A stretch of DNA of 64,000 bases from Nocardia anocheti (GCF_029675105.1 NZ_JAQQFV010000001.1:310001-374000); one strand, 5' to 3'. Shown: positions 16,073 to 26,277, counted from the first letter of the stretch. The notes: generated from the sequence alone by a model not told the origin. Program-made: numbers and translations.

Positions 16073-17604
16073 CCACCTCCACCGAGCCGGACGCCACCGT
16101 CGAGCTCGACGAAGAATCCACAGCCACACCGTCGAAGAAGGACCGCGCCCTGGCTCCGGTCCGCGCGCTGACCCGCCGCTTCGGCGCCGCCACGGTCGCG
16201 TTCACGATCGTGGCCACCGTCTTCGGCGCGCTCTTCGCCGTGCTGACCCCGCCGTTCTGGGGCCACGACGAGCTGACCCAGTTCGGCCGCGCCTACCAGG
16301 TCGCCCACGGTGGGGTGTTCCCCCAGCGCATCGCCGACGATCGCGGCGTCGCCTACGGCGGCCAGATCCCGGTGAGCGTCGACGCGCTGATGGACTACGC
16401 CTTCCGCGACTACAACGACAACCCCGAGGAACCCGACGCCATGGTGGCCGAACCGGCCACCTACGACCGCCTCGGTGACGCCGCGATCTCCGACGCCACC
16501 AAGCAGATGTGGTTCACCAACACCGCCGCATACTCGCCGGTGCCGTACGTGCCCGCCGCGGTCGGCATCCGCCTGGGCGAGGCGCTGGGTCTGAGCGTGG
16601 GCGGGATGTATCTGCTGACCCGCCTGGCCGGGCTCGTGGCCTATCTCGCGGTGGTCGGTTTCGGCCTCTACGCGCTGCGCGAGCGGCGCAGCCAGTGGCT
16701 GGTGTTCACCGTCGCGGTGCTGCCGATCGCGCTGTTCCAGGCCGGGACCGTCACCGCCGACACGCTCACCAACGCGCTGGCCATCATGACCTCGGCGCTG
16801 CTGCTCAAGGCCCTGTTCGTGGGTGACCGACTGCGTCCGGTGGAGACCGGCGCGCTGCTCGCGGCCACCATCGCGCTGCCGCTGAGCAAGCCCACCTACG
16901 TGCTGCTGGCCATGCTCGTGGTGGTCGTGCCCGCCGAGCGGCTCGGTTTCACCGGCAAGCGCAAGGTCATCCCGTGGGCCTTCGCCGCCGTCGGTGCCGC
17001 GCTGTTCCTGGCCTGGACCAAGATCGCCGCGCCGACCGGTGACGGCATGAGCCTGATGCGCCCGCCGCATCAGTGGGGCCAGGTCCGCCCGGGTGATCAG
17101 TTGAAGGGTGTGCTCACCGATCCGGTGCAGTTCGTGCACACCTTCGGCGAGAGCATCGCGCTGCGCGATCATCGCTGGTTCAACCAGTTCTTCGGTGAAC
17201 TCGGCTTCGCCTATGTGGACGTGCCCGCGGTCTCGATGCTGGCCTGCCTGATCGCCTTCGCGGTGAGTTTCGGCATCGCCGAGCGGATGAGCACGGCGAC
17301 GGCCACCTTCCGGCGCACACTCCTCGTCGCGCTGACCGTGCTGGCCAGCGTCGCGATGATCTACGTGACGCTGTACATGTCGTTCACGCCGGTGGACTTC
17401 TACATCATCGACGGCGTGCAGGGCCGCTACTTCGTGCCGCTGGCGATCATGGGTCTGGCCGTGGTGGCGCGCTGGGTGCCGTTGCGGCTCACCGACGCCC
17501 AGGGCACGACCCCGACCAGGGGCACCGCGATCACGGTGGTCAGCGCGTCGGTGTTCGCGCTGGTCGCGGCCGCCGCGACGTACTACACCGTGGTCTGGGG
17601 CTAG
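16069..17604 (+). CDS. DUF2142-type polytopic membrane protein, probable GT-C enzyme
   Basis: A 511-residue integral membrane protein with about 10-12 helices. After helix 1 comes a large extracytoplasmic loop (TPPFWGHDELTQFGRAYQV to YSPVPYVPAAVGIRLGEALG). An acidic motif right after helix 1 (HDE) and a YxPxxYxPA loop are hallmarks of DUF2142 and of GT-C glycosyltransferases using polyprenyl-phosphate donors. It is translationally coupled to the GT2 gene, so it is the likely acceptor-side transferase for the sugar made by that enzyme. The acceptor is unknown. It converges with rmlB at a spacing of 1 nt. Confidence 0.75.
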   Translation: MTTSTEPDATVELDEESTATPSKKDRALAPVRALTRRFGAATVAFTIVATVFGALFAVLTPPFWGHDELTQFGRAYQVAHGGVFPQRIADDRGVAYGGQIPVSVDALMDYAFRDYNDNPEEPDAMVAEPATYDRLGDAAISDATKQMWFTNTAAYSPVPYVPAAVGIRLGEALGLSVGGMYLLTRLAGLVAYLAVVGFGLYALRERRSQWLVFTVAVLPIALFQAGTVTADTLTNALAIMTSALLLKALFVGDRLRPVETGALLAATIALPLSKPTYVLLAMLVVVVPAERLGFTGKRKVIPWAFAAVGAALFLAWTKIAAPTGDGMSLMRPPHQWGQVRPGDQLKGVLTDPVQFVHTFGESIALRDHRWFNQFFGELGFAYVDVPAVSMLACLIAFAVSFGIAERMSTATATFRRTLLVALTVLASVAMIYVTLYMSFTPVDFYIIDGVQGRYFVPLAIMGLAVVARWVPLRLTDAQGTTPTRGTAITVVSASVFALVAAAATYYTVVWG

Positions 17605-17605
17605 C

Positions 17606-18912
<1,307 letters not shown>

Positions 18913-19623
18913 ATGCTGATGAGGAAATTCGCCGCCACTTCGGCGCTGCTGATCGCCGCCATGGGTGTCACCGCGGGCACTGTGCACGCCGACCCGGCCG
19001 AGGCCCCCGCCGCGCCGATCAATTTCAGCGCCCAGGAAGTCAACGGCACCTCGGTGATCACCACCGACGCCGGTTCGCTGGTCGTCGAAGAAGGCGCCTT
19101 CAAGGTCAAGGCCGTCGACGGCACCACCGTCGCCGCCACCCCGCTGTCGTTCCGTCTCGACGACTTCGAGCTGCCGATCGCCGCCGAGATCTCCGGCAAC
19201 AAGGCCGTGCTGACCCCCGAGCTCGACCCGGCCAAGGCCGTCTACAAGCCGGTCGCCCTGCCCTTCGAGGACAAGGCCCCCTGGAAGTCCGAGTACGACC
19301 GTGAGCAGGCCGCCTGGAGCCGTCTGACCTCCACCATCTCCCTCGGTGCCGCGGTCGGCACCCTCGTCGGCGGCCTCGGCGGCGGCGCGGTGGGTTGCGT
19401 GCTCGGCGGCATCGTCGGCGCGACCGTCGCCTCGGCCACCATCATCGGCCTGTTCGGTCCGTTCCTGCCCGCCGCGGCCATCGGCTGCATCGGCGGCATC
19501 CTGGCCATCGGCGCCCTGGGCACCCTGGCGGGCCAGATCCTGGTCACCGCCCCGGTCGCCATCGGCGCGATGATCCAGTACTTCGCCACGATCAACCAGC
19601 CGTTCACCGCTCCGGCCAAGTAA
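18913..19623 (+). CDS. Secreted or membrane-associated protein with Gly-rich hydrophobic C-terminus
   Basis: A 236-residue protein with a signal peptide (MLMRKFAATSALLIAAMGV, cleavage near VHA-DP). The first mature half is beta-rich and polar. From about residue 150 the sequence becomes a glycine/alanine-rich hydrophobic region (LGAAVGTLVGGLGGGAVGCV and onward) resembling glycine-zipper membrane segments, with two cysteines. Such proteins are common in Nocardia and Rhodococcus; no function is established to my knowledge. The ATG at 18913 is chosen because the signal peptide begins there; 18919 is an alternative. Confidence 0.7.
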   Translation: MLMRKFAATSALLIAAMGVTAGTVHADPAEAPAAPINFSAQEVNGTSVITTDAGSLVVEEGAFKVKAVDGTTVAATPLSFRLDDFELPIAAEISGNKAVLTPELDPAKAVYKPVALPFEDKAPWKSEYDREQAAWSRLTSTISLGAAVGTLVGGLGGGAVGCVLGGIVGATVASATIIGLFGPFLPAAAIGCIGGILAIGALGTLAGQILVTAPVAIGAMIQYFATINQPFTAPAK

Positions 19624-19642
19624 GTCCGGTTCGCTCGAACAC

Positions 19643-19682
19643 GACAGTGCCCCCGTCCGGAGATCCGGGCGGGGGCACTGTC
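19643..19682. terminator. Bidirectional hairpin terminator
   Basis: There is a perfect 13-bp stem (19643-19655 with 19670-19682), and an additional inner CCGG pairing shortens the loop. It lies between the convergent secreted-protein and esterase genes and can serve both. Confidence 0.85.
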
Positions 19683-19688
19683 GCGTCG

Positions 19689-20744
19689 TCAGGCCGTGCG
19701 GGCGCGCTGTGCCGGTTCCAGCGCGGCTCGCACGAACTTCGACACCCGGCCCAGCGCTGAGCGGCTCTCCGGCATGCTCGGCAGGATCGACATGAACGCG
19801 TGCACCTGCCCGCGCCACAGCTCCAGCGAGTTGGGCACGCCCGCGGCGGTGAGGCGATGGGCCATCAGCTCGCAGTCGTAGCGCAGCAGCTCGTCTTCGG
19901 CGGCGATGAGCAGCACCGGCGGGAGCCCGGTCAGGTCGGCGTTGACCGGTGACAGCGCCGGGTCCAGCGGACCCCTCTGCTCGGCCCCCAGATGCACCAC
20001 CGCCTGCAACGCGCTCAGACAGATATAGGCGTCACGCTCGACATTCACATAGCCCTGCTTGGCCCGGTAGTCCAGGTCGAGCAGCGGGCTCAGCCCGACC
20101 AGCCCGGCGGGCAGCGGCAGGCCGATCTCGCGGGCGCGGATCGCGGTGGCGAAGGTGAGGAACCCGCCCGCCGAGTCGCCCGCGATGACGATGCGGGACG
20201 GATCGGCGCCGTGGCGCAGCAGCCAGCGATAGGCCAGCACGCAGTCGTCGACGGCGCCGTCGACGGAGTTGCCGGGCAGCTGCCGGTACTCGACATTGAG
20301 CACGGGCAACCCGGTGCGCCGGGCCAGCCCCGCCACGACCGCGCGGTGGGTCTGCAGTCCACAGACCGCGAAACCGCCGCCGTGCAGGTAGAGCATGGCG
20401 CCGTGGCGCAGCGCCCTGGACCCGCCCGCGGGCCGGACCATCTCCATCTTGAAGCCGTCGAGCTGGATCTGCTCGCGCTCGATGCCCTGGGGTTCGGGCC
20501 GCAGCCGCGAGAGCAGGTCCACCGCGACCGCGCCGATGGGCACGGTCGTCCGGTTGATGGGTACCGTCCGCAGCAGCGGGCCGACGAGCCCGAGGCAGGC
20601 GCCCATGAGCACCCGCGAGGACGTGCTGGTCCGGCCGGAATTCACCACGATGCCCGGCGCGGGCTGCTTGCCACCGGTCTTGACCGGGGCGGCGGGCGCG
20701 AGCCCACCCATGACACCGGGTCCACCGATCCTGGTCGCCTTCAT
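19689..20744 (-). CDS. Alpha/beta hydrolase of the hormone-sensitive-lipase family
   Basis: A 351-residue esterase/lipase with the oxyanion-hole motif HGGGF (LYLHGGGFAVCG) and the nucleophile elbow GDSAGG, with Ser191. The acid and base are probably Asp in AEDELLRYD and His in GQVHAFM near the C-terminus. It resembles the Lip proteins of mycobacteria, which hydrolyse short-chain esters. A hydrophobic stretch around residues 45-65 (RVLMGACLGLVGPLLRTVP) may anchor it to the membrane or form a cap. A Shine-Dalgarno-like GAGGTAGG precedes the ATG. Confidence 0.87.
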   Translation of the reverse strand: MKATRIGGPGVMGGLAPAAPVKTGGKQPAPGIVVNSGRTSTSSRVLMGACLGLVGPLLRTVPINRTTVPIGAVAVDLLSRLRPEPQGIEREQIQLDGFKMEMVRPAGGSRALRHGAMLYLHGGGFAVCGLQTHRAVVAGLARRTGLPVLNVEYRQLPGNSVDGAVDDCVLAYRWLLRHGADPSRIVIAGDSAGGFLTFATAIRAREIGLPLPAGLVGLSPLLDLDYRAKQGYVNVERDAYICLSALQAVVHLGAEQRGPLDPALSPVNADLTGLPPVLLIAAEDELLRYDCELMAHRLTAAGVPNSLELWRGQVHAFMSILPSMPESRSALGRVSKFVRAALEPAQRARTA

Positions 20745-20982
20745 CGCGCACCTACCTCACAGCTGGCGCGTCGACCCCGGCCCGGAAGACCCGGTACGGA
20801 TGTCGCCGCTGACATCTAACACAGTGATGTTTCACACATCGACGCTCACATAAGCAGATGAACGCCGTCTCTGTAGGGGTAATCGCCCGACACGCCCGCC
20901 GCCGAAACCTCCGTGGCCGGATCGTGCTCAGCCCGGCACCCGTAGGTGACCAGCCGCCACCGACCCTGGCAGACTCCCACCT

Positions 20983-21855
20983 ATGCGCGGAATCATCCTG
21001 GCGGGCGGCACCGGATCGCGGCTGCACCCCATCACGCGCGGGGTGAGCAAGCAGCTCGTCCCGGTCTACGACAAGCCCATGGTCTACTACCCGTTGTCCA
21101 CCCTCATGCTGGCAGGCATCGACGACATCCTGGTGATCACCACGCCGGAGGACGCCGACGCGTTCGCCCGGCTGCTCGGTGACGGCAGCCAGTTCGGGGT
21201 CGCCATCAGCTACGTGGTCCAGCCCGAGCCCGACGGCCTGGCCAGCGCGTTCGTCCTGGGCGCGCGCCATATCGGCGGCGAACCGGCCGCCCTGGTGCTC
21301 GGCGACAACATCTTCCACGGCCCCGGCCTCGGCGCCAGCCTCGAGCGTTTCCACGACATCGACGGCGGCGCGGTGTTCGCCTACTGGGTCAGCGATCCGA
21401 CCGCCTACGGCGTGGTCGAGTTCGAGCAGGGCCGCGCGGTCTCCATCGAGGAGAAGCCCAAGACCCCGCGCTCGAACTACGCCATCCCGGGGCTGTACTT
21501 CTACGACAACGACGTGGTCGAGATCGCCCGTGGCCTGCGCCCCTCGGCGCGCGGCGAGTACGAGATCACCGATATCAACCGCGCCTACCTGGAGCAGGGC
21601 AAGCTCAGCGTCGACGTGCTCGCGCGCGGCACCGCCTGGCTCGACACCGGCACCTTCGACTCCCTGCTCGACGCCGCCAACTACGTGCGCACCATCGAGG
21701 AACGCCAGGGCCTCAAGATCGGCGTGCCCGAGGAGGTCGCGTGGCGGCGCGGCCTGATCACCGACGAGCAGCTGTGCGAACTGGCCGAGCCGATGGTGCG
21801 TTCGGGCTACGGTCGCTATCTGCTCGACCTCATCGACCGTGGAAAAGACTGGTAG
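20983..21855 (+). CDS. rmlA: Glucose-1-phosphate thymidylyltransferase
   Basis: This is the first enzyme of dTDP-rhamnose synthesis. It is a 290-residue protein with the nucleotidyltransferase signature [11 protein letters not shown] and the conserved [19 protein letters not shown] and GDNIFHG motifs, and its length matches the short RmlA class. The next gene, rmlC, begins 4 nt after the stop, so they form an operon. A CAGACT box lies 7 nt before the ATG and no Shine-Dalgarno sequence is visible, so a leaderless start is possible. Confidence 0.96.
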   Translation: MRGIILAGGTGSRLHPITRGVSKQLVPVYDKPMVYYPLSTLMLAGIDDILVITTPEDADAFARLLGDGSQFGVAISYVVQPEPDGLASAFVLGARHIGGEPAALVLGDNIFHGPGLGASLERFHDIDGGAVFAYWVSDPTAYGVVEFEQGRAVSIEEKPKTPRSNYAIPGLYFYDNDVVEIARGLRPSARGEYEITDINRAYLEQGKLSVDVLARGTAWLDTGTFDSLLDAANYVRTIEERQGLKIGVPEEVAWRRGLITDEQLCELAEPMVRSGYGRYLLDLIDRGKDW

Positions 21856-21858
21856 CGC

Positions 21859-22407
21859 ATGGAATTTCGAGAGCTGTCCATCCCCGGCGCCTGGGTGATG
21901 ACCCCGCGTCTGCTCGGTGACGACCGCGGCACGTTCTGCGAGTCGTTCAAGGGCTCGGAATTCGAGAAGGCCACCGGCCGCCCCTTCGACCTGCACCAGG
22001 TGAACACCTCGGTCTCGGCCGCCGGTGGCCTGCGCGGCATCCACTACACCGACAACCCGCCCGGCCAGGCCAAGTACGTGACCTGCGTGCGCGGCGCCTT
22101 CTTCGACGTGGTGGTCGACCTGCGCCCCGGCTCACCCACCTACGGCCGCTGGAACTCGGTCCTGCTCGACGACGTGCACCGCCGCTCGGTGTTCCTGTCC
22201 GAGGGCCTGGGCCACGCCATCCTCTCCCTCGAGGACGACTCCACCGTCACCTACCTGTGTTCGCTCGAGTACACCCCCGAACTCGACCACGACCTGGACG
22301 CCTTCGACCCCCGGCTCGCGATCGACTGGCCGACCGAGGGCCGCGACGGCCGCCCCCTCACCTACATCCGCTCCGCCAAGGACGAGGCAGCGCCCGGTTT
22401 CCCCTGA
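21859..22407 (+). CDS. rmlC: dTDP-4-dehydrorhamnose 3,5-epimerase
   Basis: A cupin-fold epimerase of 182 residues catalysing the third step of dTDP-rhamnose synthesis. The conserved GLRGIHYTDNPPGQAKYV segment contains the catalytic histidine, and DLRPGSPTYGRW and LGHAILSLEDD follow as in RmlC. It is co-transcribed with rmlA and followed by strong inverted repeats. Confidence 0.95.
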   Translation: MEFRELSIPGAWVMTPRLLGDDRGTFCESFKGSEFEKATGRPFDLHQVNTSVSAAGGLRGIHYTDNPPGQAKYVTCVRGAFFDVVVDLRPGSPTYGRWNSVLLDDVHRRSVFLSEGLGHAILSLEDDSTVTYLCSLEYTPELDHDLDAFDPRLAIDWPTEGRDGRPLTYIRSAKDEAAPGFP

Positions 22408-22416
22408 TACGCCTGA

Positions 22417-22448
22417 GCGGCTCCAGAAACTCGCGTTTCAGGAGCCGC
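22417..22448. terminator. Hairpin terminator after rmlC
   Basis: An 8-bp outer stem GCGGCTCC/GGAGCCGC, a single A on each side and an inner GAAAC/GTTTC stem close a TCGC loop. It starts 10 nt after the rmlC stop. Confidence 0.75.
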
Positions 22449-22455
22449 CCACCAC

Positions 22456-22548
22456 GGGTTTTCGGCCGCCTCGCACCCGAAGGGCGAGACGTCACGGCGA
22501 AGCCGAAGTATCGTCCTTCGGGTGCGAGGCCCAAGGGGCCGAAAACCC
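22456..22548. repeat. Long imperfect inverted repeat
   Basis: The 28-nt left arm (22456-22483) is fully complementary to 22515-22530 plus 22537-22548, with a 6-nt bulge in the right arm and a 31-nt loop. It lies between the convergent rmlC and MFS genes. It is much longer than a normal terminator. Confidence 0.8.
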
Positions 22549-22563
22549 TGCGGCGCCAGCCGC

Positions 22564-24045
22564 CTATATCACAGCCTCGAGGACCTTGTCTTCGACAATC
22601 GGTTCCTCGACGACGCGTGCGCGGTTGCGTCGCGGCAGGAACACCGTCAGGGCGACCAGCGCGCCGACGATGGTGACGCCCGCGGCGAAGGTCAGGCCCG
22701 GCCGGTAGGTGTCGAGCATTTCCTGCGGGCTCGCCCCGGCACCGTGCGCGCCGGAGGTGACGATGGCGGTGGTCACCGCGAGCACGATCGCCGCGCCGAC
22801 CTGCATGGAGGTCTGCAGCACACCGGCCGCCAGGCCCTGCTCGTCGTCATCGATACCGCTGGTGGCCTGCACATTGATGGCCGGGAAGCCGACCCAGCCG
22901 ATGCCGATCAGCAGGATGGCGGGCAGCAGCACGGTCAGGTAGTCCGGGGCGGTGTCGACGCGCAGGAACAGCAGGTAGCCCACGGCCATCACCGACATGG
23001 TGACCGCGATGACCGGTCCGGTGCCGAAGCGGTCGATCAGCTTCTCGGAGAAGAAGGCCGAGCCGACCACCAGGATGCCCACCGGCAGCAGCGCCATGGC
23101 CAGCTTCAGCGCCGACCAGCCCAGCGTGTCCTGCATGTACAGGGTGACGATGAACTGCCAGGAGAAGTAGGAACCGGCGACCGCGACGATGGCCAGGCTG
23201 GCCCGCACCAGCGACACCTTGCGCAGGATGCCCAGACGCACCAGCGGGTGCTTCACCCGCTGCTCGGTGATCACGAACGCGGCGAACAGGGCGATGACGG
23301 CGAGGAACGAACCGATCGTGCGGACCGAGGCCCAGCCGACCTCCGGCGCGGTGACCACGGTGTAGACCAGCAGCAGCATGCCCGCGGTGGACAGCAACGC
23401 GCCGAGCAGATCGTGGCCGCCCTCTTCGGCCTTACCGTCCTTGGGCACCAGCACGAAGGCGGCGACCAGGGCGGCCAGCGCGATCGGGACCGGCAGCAGG
23501 AAGGTCCAGCGCCAGCCGACGCCGGTCATCAGGCCGCCGAACAGCAGGCCCATCGAGTAACCACCGGCACCGAAGACGGTGTAGATGGACAGCGCCTTGT
23601 TGCGCGCCTTGCCCTCGGCGAAGGTCGTGGTGATGATCGACAGGCCGGTGGGGGCGGTGAACGCCGCGGCCAGGCCCTTGATGAAACGGGTGACGATCAG
23701 CAGCGTCGGGTCGCTGACCAGACCGCCGATCAGGGAGGCGACCGCGAACACGGCCAGCGCGATGAGGAAGACCTTGCGGCGCCCGAGCAGGTCGGCGGTG
23801 CGCCCGCCCAGCAGCAGCAGGCCGCCGTAACCGAGGACGTAGCCGCTGACGAGCCACTGCAGGGTGGAGGTGGACAGATCGAGTTCGGCGCCGATGGACG
23901 GCAGCGCGACACCGATCATCGAAACGTCGAGACCGTCGAGGAACAGAACGATGCACAGGGTGATCAGCATGCCCCAGAGGCGAAGCGGCCACCTGGTGGG
24001 ATCGGTCGCCTGATCTGCGGCCGAGAGCGTTGCTGGCGAAGTCAT
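22564..24045 (-). CDS. MFS drug-efflux transporter, DHA2 (14-helix) type
   Basis: A 493-residue major-facilitator exporter. The first helix region reads ITLCIVLFLDGLDVSMIGVA, motif A is LGGRTADLLGRRKVFL, and motif C-like residues (FIKGLAAAFTAPTGLSII) follow. The length and number of hydrophobic segments suggest about 14 helices, as in EmrB/QacA-type pumps. The ATG at 24045 is fixed by promoter geometry: TTGGCA, 17 nt, TAATGT, 7 nt, ATG on the minus strand, with no Shine-Dalgarno sequence. It is divergent from a MarR gene and shares its operator, so it is probably induced by a ligand of that repressor. Confidence 0.9.
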   Translation of the reverse strand: MTSPATLSAADQATDPTRWPLRLWGMLITLCIVLFLDGLDVSMIGVALPSIGAELDLSTSTLQWLVSGYVLGYGGLLLLGGRTADLLGRRKVFLIALAVFAVASLIGGLVSDPTLLIVTRFIKGLAAAFTAPTGLSIITTTFAEGKARNKALSIYTVFGAGGYSMGLLFGGLMTGVGWRWTFLLPVPIALAALVAAFVLVPKDGKAEEGGHDLLGALLSTAGMLLLVYTVVTAPEVGWASVRTIGSFLAVIALFAAFVITEQRVKHPLVRLGILRKVSLVRASLAIVAVAGSYFSWQFIVTLYMQDTLGWSALKLAMALLPVGILVVGSAFFSEKLIDRFGTGPVIAVTMSVMAVGYLLFLRVDTAPDYLTVLLPAILLIGIGWVGFPAINVQATSGIDDDEQGLAAGVLQTSMQVGAAIVLAVTTAIVTSGAHGAGASPQEMLDTYRPGLTFAAGVTIVGALVALTVFLPRRNRARVVEEPIVEDKVLEAVI

Positions 24046-24052
24046 GCGGAGG

Positions 24053-24081
24053 ACATTACATGCGCACGCATTAAATGCCAA
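24053..24081 (-). promoter_or_regulatory. Promoter of the MFS gene (leaderless)
   Basis: The -35 box TTGGCA (24076-24081) and the -10 box TAATGT (24053-24058) are separated by 17 nt, and the -10 box ends 7 nt before the ATG. The promoter lies inside the MarR operator. Confidence 0.75.
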
Positions 24082-24102
24082 CACATTTAATGCGGTTGCA
24101 TG
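24059..24102. promoter_or_regulatory. Nested palindromic operator of the MarR regulator
   Basis: A symmetric element with the layout 5-4-10-6-10-4-5: the inner arms GCATTAAATG/CATTTAATGC (24068-24077, 24084-24093) and outer arms CATGC/GCATG (24059-24063, 24098-24102) are all perfect. It covers the -35 box of the MFS promoter and the -35 box of the marR promoter, so bound repressor should block both. Confidence 0.85.
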
Positions 24103-24124
24103 GTTGAGCACCCATCACTAAGAT
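24096..24124 (+). promoter_or_regulatory. Promoter of the marR gene (leaderless)
   Basis: TTGCAT (24096-24101), a 17-nt spacer and TAAGAT (24119-24124), followed by 6 nt and the ATG at 24131. No Shine-Dalgarno sequence is present. Confidence 0.75.
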
Positions 24125-24130
24125 GGGGCC

Positions 24131-24553
24131 ATGTCGAACCCGGCGAATGCGACAGCTCGGCGCAATGAGGCGCCTCCCGAGCTCGTCGGTCAGTGGCGCG
24201 AACTCCTCGGCAGACACGCCGCGGTGAGTTGTGCCCTGGAGAAGGCGCTCCAGCACGATCACAGCATCGGTCTCAGCGAATTCGAGACCCTGGATCGTCT
24301 GGTCGACACCGAGTGTCAGAAGGTCAGGATGACCGAGCTGGCCGGTGACATCTACCTGAGCCAGAGCGCGCTCTCGCGCGCCGTGGCCCGGCTCGAACGC
24401 GACGGCCTGGTCGAGCGCACCATGTGCGTCGAGGACCGCCGCGCCATCTTCGTCCGACTCACCGAGAAGGGCAGGGCGGTCTACGACCAGGCCCTGCCCA
24501 CGCATCGCTCGATTCTCGCCGAATCCTGGAACCGCCCTACGGCGTGTCCGTAG
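24131..24553 (+). CDS. MarR-family transcriptional regulator
   Basis: A 140-residue winged-helix protein. The recognition helix region reads MTELAGDIYLSQSALSRAVARL, followed by a wing with ERDGLVERTMCVEDRRAIFVRLTEKG, the classical MarR DxRxxxxxLT motif. It very probably represses the divergent MFS pump and itself through the nested palindrome between them. Its 3' end overlaps the convergent XRE gene by 17 nt. Confidence 0.92.
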   Translation: MSNPANATARRNEAPPELVGQWRELLGRHAAVSCALEKALQHDHSIGLSEFETLDRLVDTECQKVRMTELAGDIYLSQSALSRAVARLERDGLVERTMCVEDRRAIFVRLTEKGRAVYDQALPTHRSILAESWNRPTACP

Positions 24554-25382
24554 CGGCCGCGGCGATGTCGACGAACGCGCCGCGATAACGCTCGTGCTCG
24601 ACCGCCTTGTCCAGGTAGGCCGAACCGGCGAAGGTCTCCACGAAGACCACCGACGGCTCGGGGCGGTCCAGCGAGCCGTCCACGCCGAAGTCCAGGATCA
24701 CGAACCGGCCCGACTCCAGCCCCGCGTGGTAGCCCGTGTCGGCGGGCACCACCCGGATCCGGATGTTGTCGCGCTCGGCCAGTTCGCGCAGCCGCGCGCG
24801 CTGACCCGCGACGACGCGATCGTCGCCGACGCGCGCCGTGAGCACCGACTCGGTGAGCACCACGTCCAGCCGCAGCGGTGCCTCGTCGCGGGTGATCAGC
24901 GCCTGCCTGGCGGCCAGCACCCGGAGCCTGCGCTCCAGGTCGGCCTCGGTCAGGCCCGGCACCGACTGCTCGAGCAGCGCCCTGGCGTAGTCCTCGGTCT
25001 GCAGCAGTGCCGGGACCAGGCCGTTGTCGTAGATCGACAGCGTCGTCGCGGCCTCCTCCAGACCGATGTAGACCTCCAGGCCCTCCGGGATCACATCGCT
25101 GTAGGTGGTCCACCAACCCCGGGCCTTGGTCTCGCGGGCCAGCGCGGCCAGTGGTTCGACCAGATCGGCCGGTGCCCCGTAGACCTTGCACATCGCCTCG
25201 ACATCGAGGCTGCGCAACGAAGTCTGTCCCGTCTCGATCCGCCAGATCTTGGCCTCGGACCATTCGAGTTTCGACGCGGCGGTCCGCGTCGTCATCCGCG
25301 CCTGATTGCGCAGGTCACGTAAGTGCCTGCCCAGCTGCCTGCGCGGCATGGTCGAACCGGTAACGCCCTGCGGTGAAGCCAT
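24537..25382 (-). CDS. XRE-family regulator with DUF5753 (Scr1-type)
   Basis: A 281-residue protein. Residues about 13-75 are a Cro/C1-type HTH (LGRHLRDLRNQARMTTRTAA, then SEAKIWRIETGQTSLRSLD). The remainder is a DUF5753 domain with the typical DNGLVPALLQTEDYARALL and RQALITRDEAPLRLDVVLTE segments. Such proteins are numerous in Streptomyces and Nocardia and are often paired with a small DUF397 protein, which I do not see next to this one. The ATG at 25382 follows a G-rich Shine-Dalgarno sequence. Confidence 0.87.
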   Translation of the reverse strand: MASPQGVTGSTMPRRQLGRHLRDLRNQARMTTRTAASKLEWSEAKIWRIETGQTSLRSLDVEAMCKVYGAPADLVEPLAALARETKARGWWTTYSDVIPEGLEVYIGLEEAATTLSIYDNGLVPALLQTEDYARALLEQSVPGLTEADLERRLRVLAARQALITRDEAPLRLDVVLTESVLTARVGDDRVVAGQRARLRELAERDNIRIRVVPADTGYHAGLESGRFVILDFGVDGSLDRPEPSVVFVETFAGSAYLDKAVEHERYRGAFVDIAAAATDTP

Positions 25383-25491
25383 ACTTCCCCCCTGTATATC
25401 CAAATCCGGTCTCCTCCACTAGCTTTCGGAGACCGCCCTACGCAGCCGACCTGACGTCGGATCCGCGTACGAATTGTTTCACATTCCCGCC

Positions 25492-26097
25492 CTACTTCTT
25501 CTTCCTGAATCGCCAGAACTGCACGGCGCGAACGTCTTCGGAGAGCTGGTTGACCGGTTCGGCCACATCCGAGAGCGCCTGGAACAGTCCGTCGGCCAGT
25601 TCGCTGATGTGCTCGACGCGTCCGGCCAGCCGTGCGGCGTTGTCGGCGAACTCCAGCATCAACCGCACCGAGGCGGCGATGGTGAGCCCCAGCGGCACCG
25701 CGACGAGCGCGGCGAGAATGCCCAGCAGCACCGAGGCCTTCCACATCAGCACGGTCAGCGCGATCGGCAGGCCGACACCGAAGGACACCACGCCGAGGAT
25801 GTAGGCCAGCGGCAGCAGGGTTCGGGTGGCGGGCCTGCGGAACTGCACATCGAGCAGCGAGCGCGCGGCCTCGGCGGCCCACTCCTTGGCCGAACCGGTA
25901 CTGCGAAACGGGTCATCGAACCCCGCGTCGCGTGGTATGCCTGTTTCGTCTGATTCTTCGTCGGCGGAATCGATCCGCGCGGGCTTGGGCGCCGAACGCT
26001 TCACGTCAGCCTCTTTCCAAGAGAGCCATCGTGATTCGGCCTCGAACTCCTCGGCGTCCTCATCGGTCGGCGGGGCGGTGCCCGGCTCTTCGGTCAT
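25492..26097 (-). CDS. DUF4282-type membrane protein
   Basis: A 201-residue protein with an acidic cytoplasmic N-terminus (~100 residues), then two close hydrophobic segments (LLPLAYILGVVSFGVGLPIALTVL and ASVLLGILAALVAVPLGLTIAASV), then an amphipathic helix (RLMLEFADNAARLAGRVEHI) and a basic C-terminus ending RFRKKK. The two-helix core followed by R-x-x-x-E fits DUF4282. Function is unknown. The ATG at 26097 is chosen because homology-like sequence starts there; the frame extends eight codons further upstream. Confidence 0.7.
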   Translation of the reverse strand: MTEEPGTAPPTDEDAEEFEAESRWLSWKEADVKRSAPKPARIDSADEESDETGIPRDAGFDDPFRSTGSAKEWAAEAARSLLDVQFRRPATRTLLPLAYILGVVSFGVGLPIALTVLMWKASVLLGILAALVAVPLGLTIAASVRLMLEFADNAARLAGRVEHISELADGLFQALSDVAEPVNQLSEDVRAVQFWRFRKKK

Positions 26098-26277
26098 GTA
26101 CCGAATCCTGCCCGGTTTCACCCCCTACGCCAACCCTGCCCGGGCGCTACCTCCGATAGCGAAGGTGATCGAACTGAGACGAAGCAGACACTCTCGAACA
26201 TTTTTCGGTAACGGCGTAACACGACGGCCACCCCGTGCCGATACGCCCATGAACGCAGAACAGAGCTCTTCCGGGGA

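Noticed and set aside
22456..22548. CRISPR repeat or insertion-sequence end
   Set aside because: There is only one inverted pair, no direct repeats with spacers, no transposase and no target duplication.
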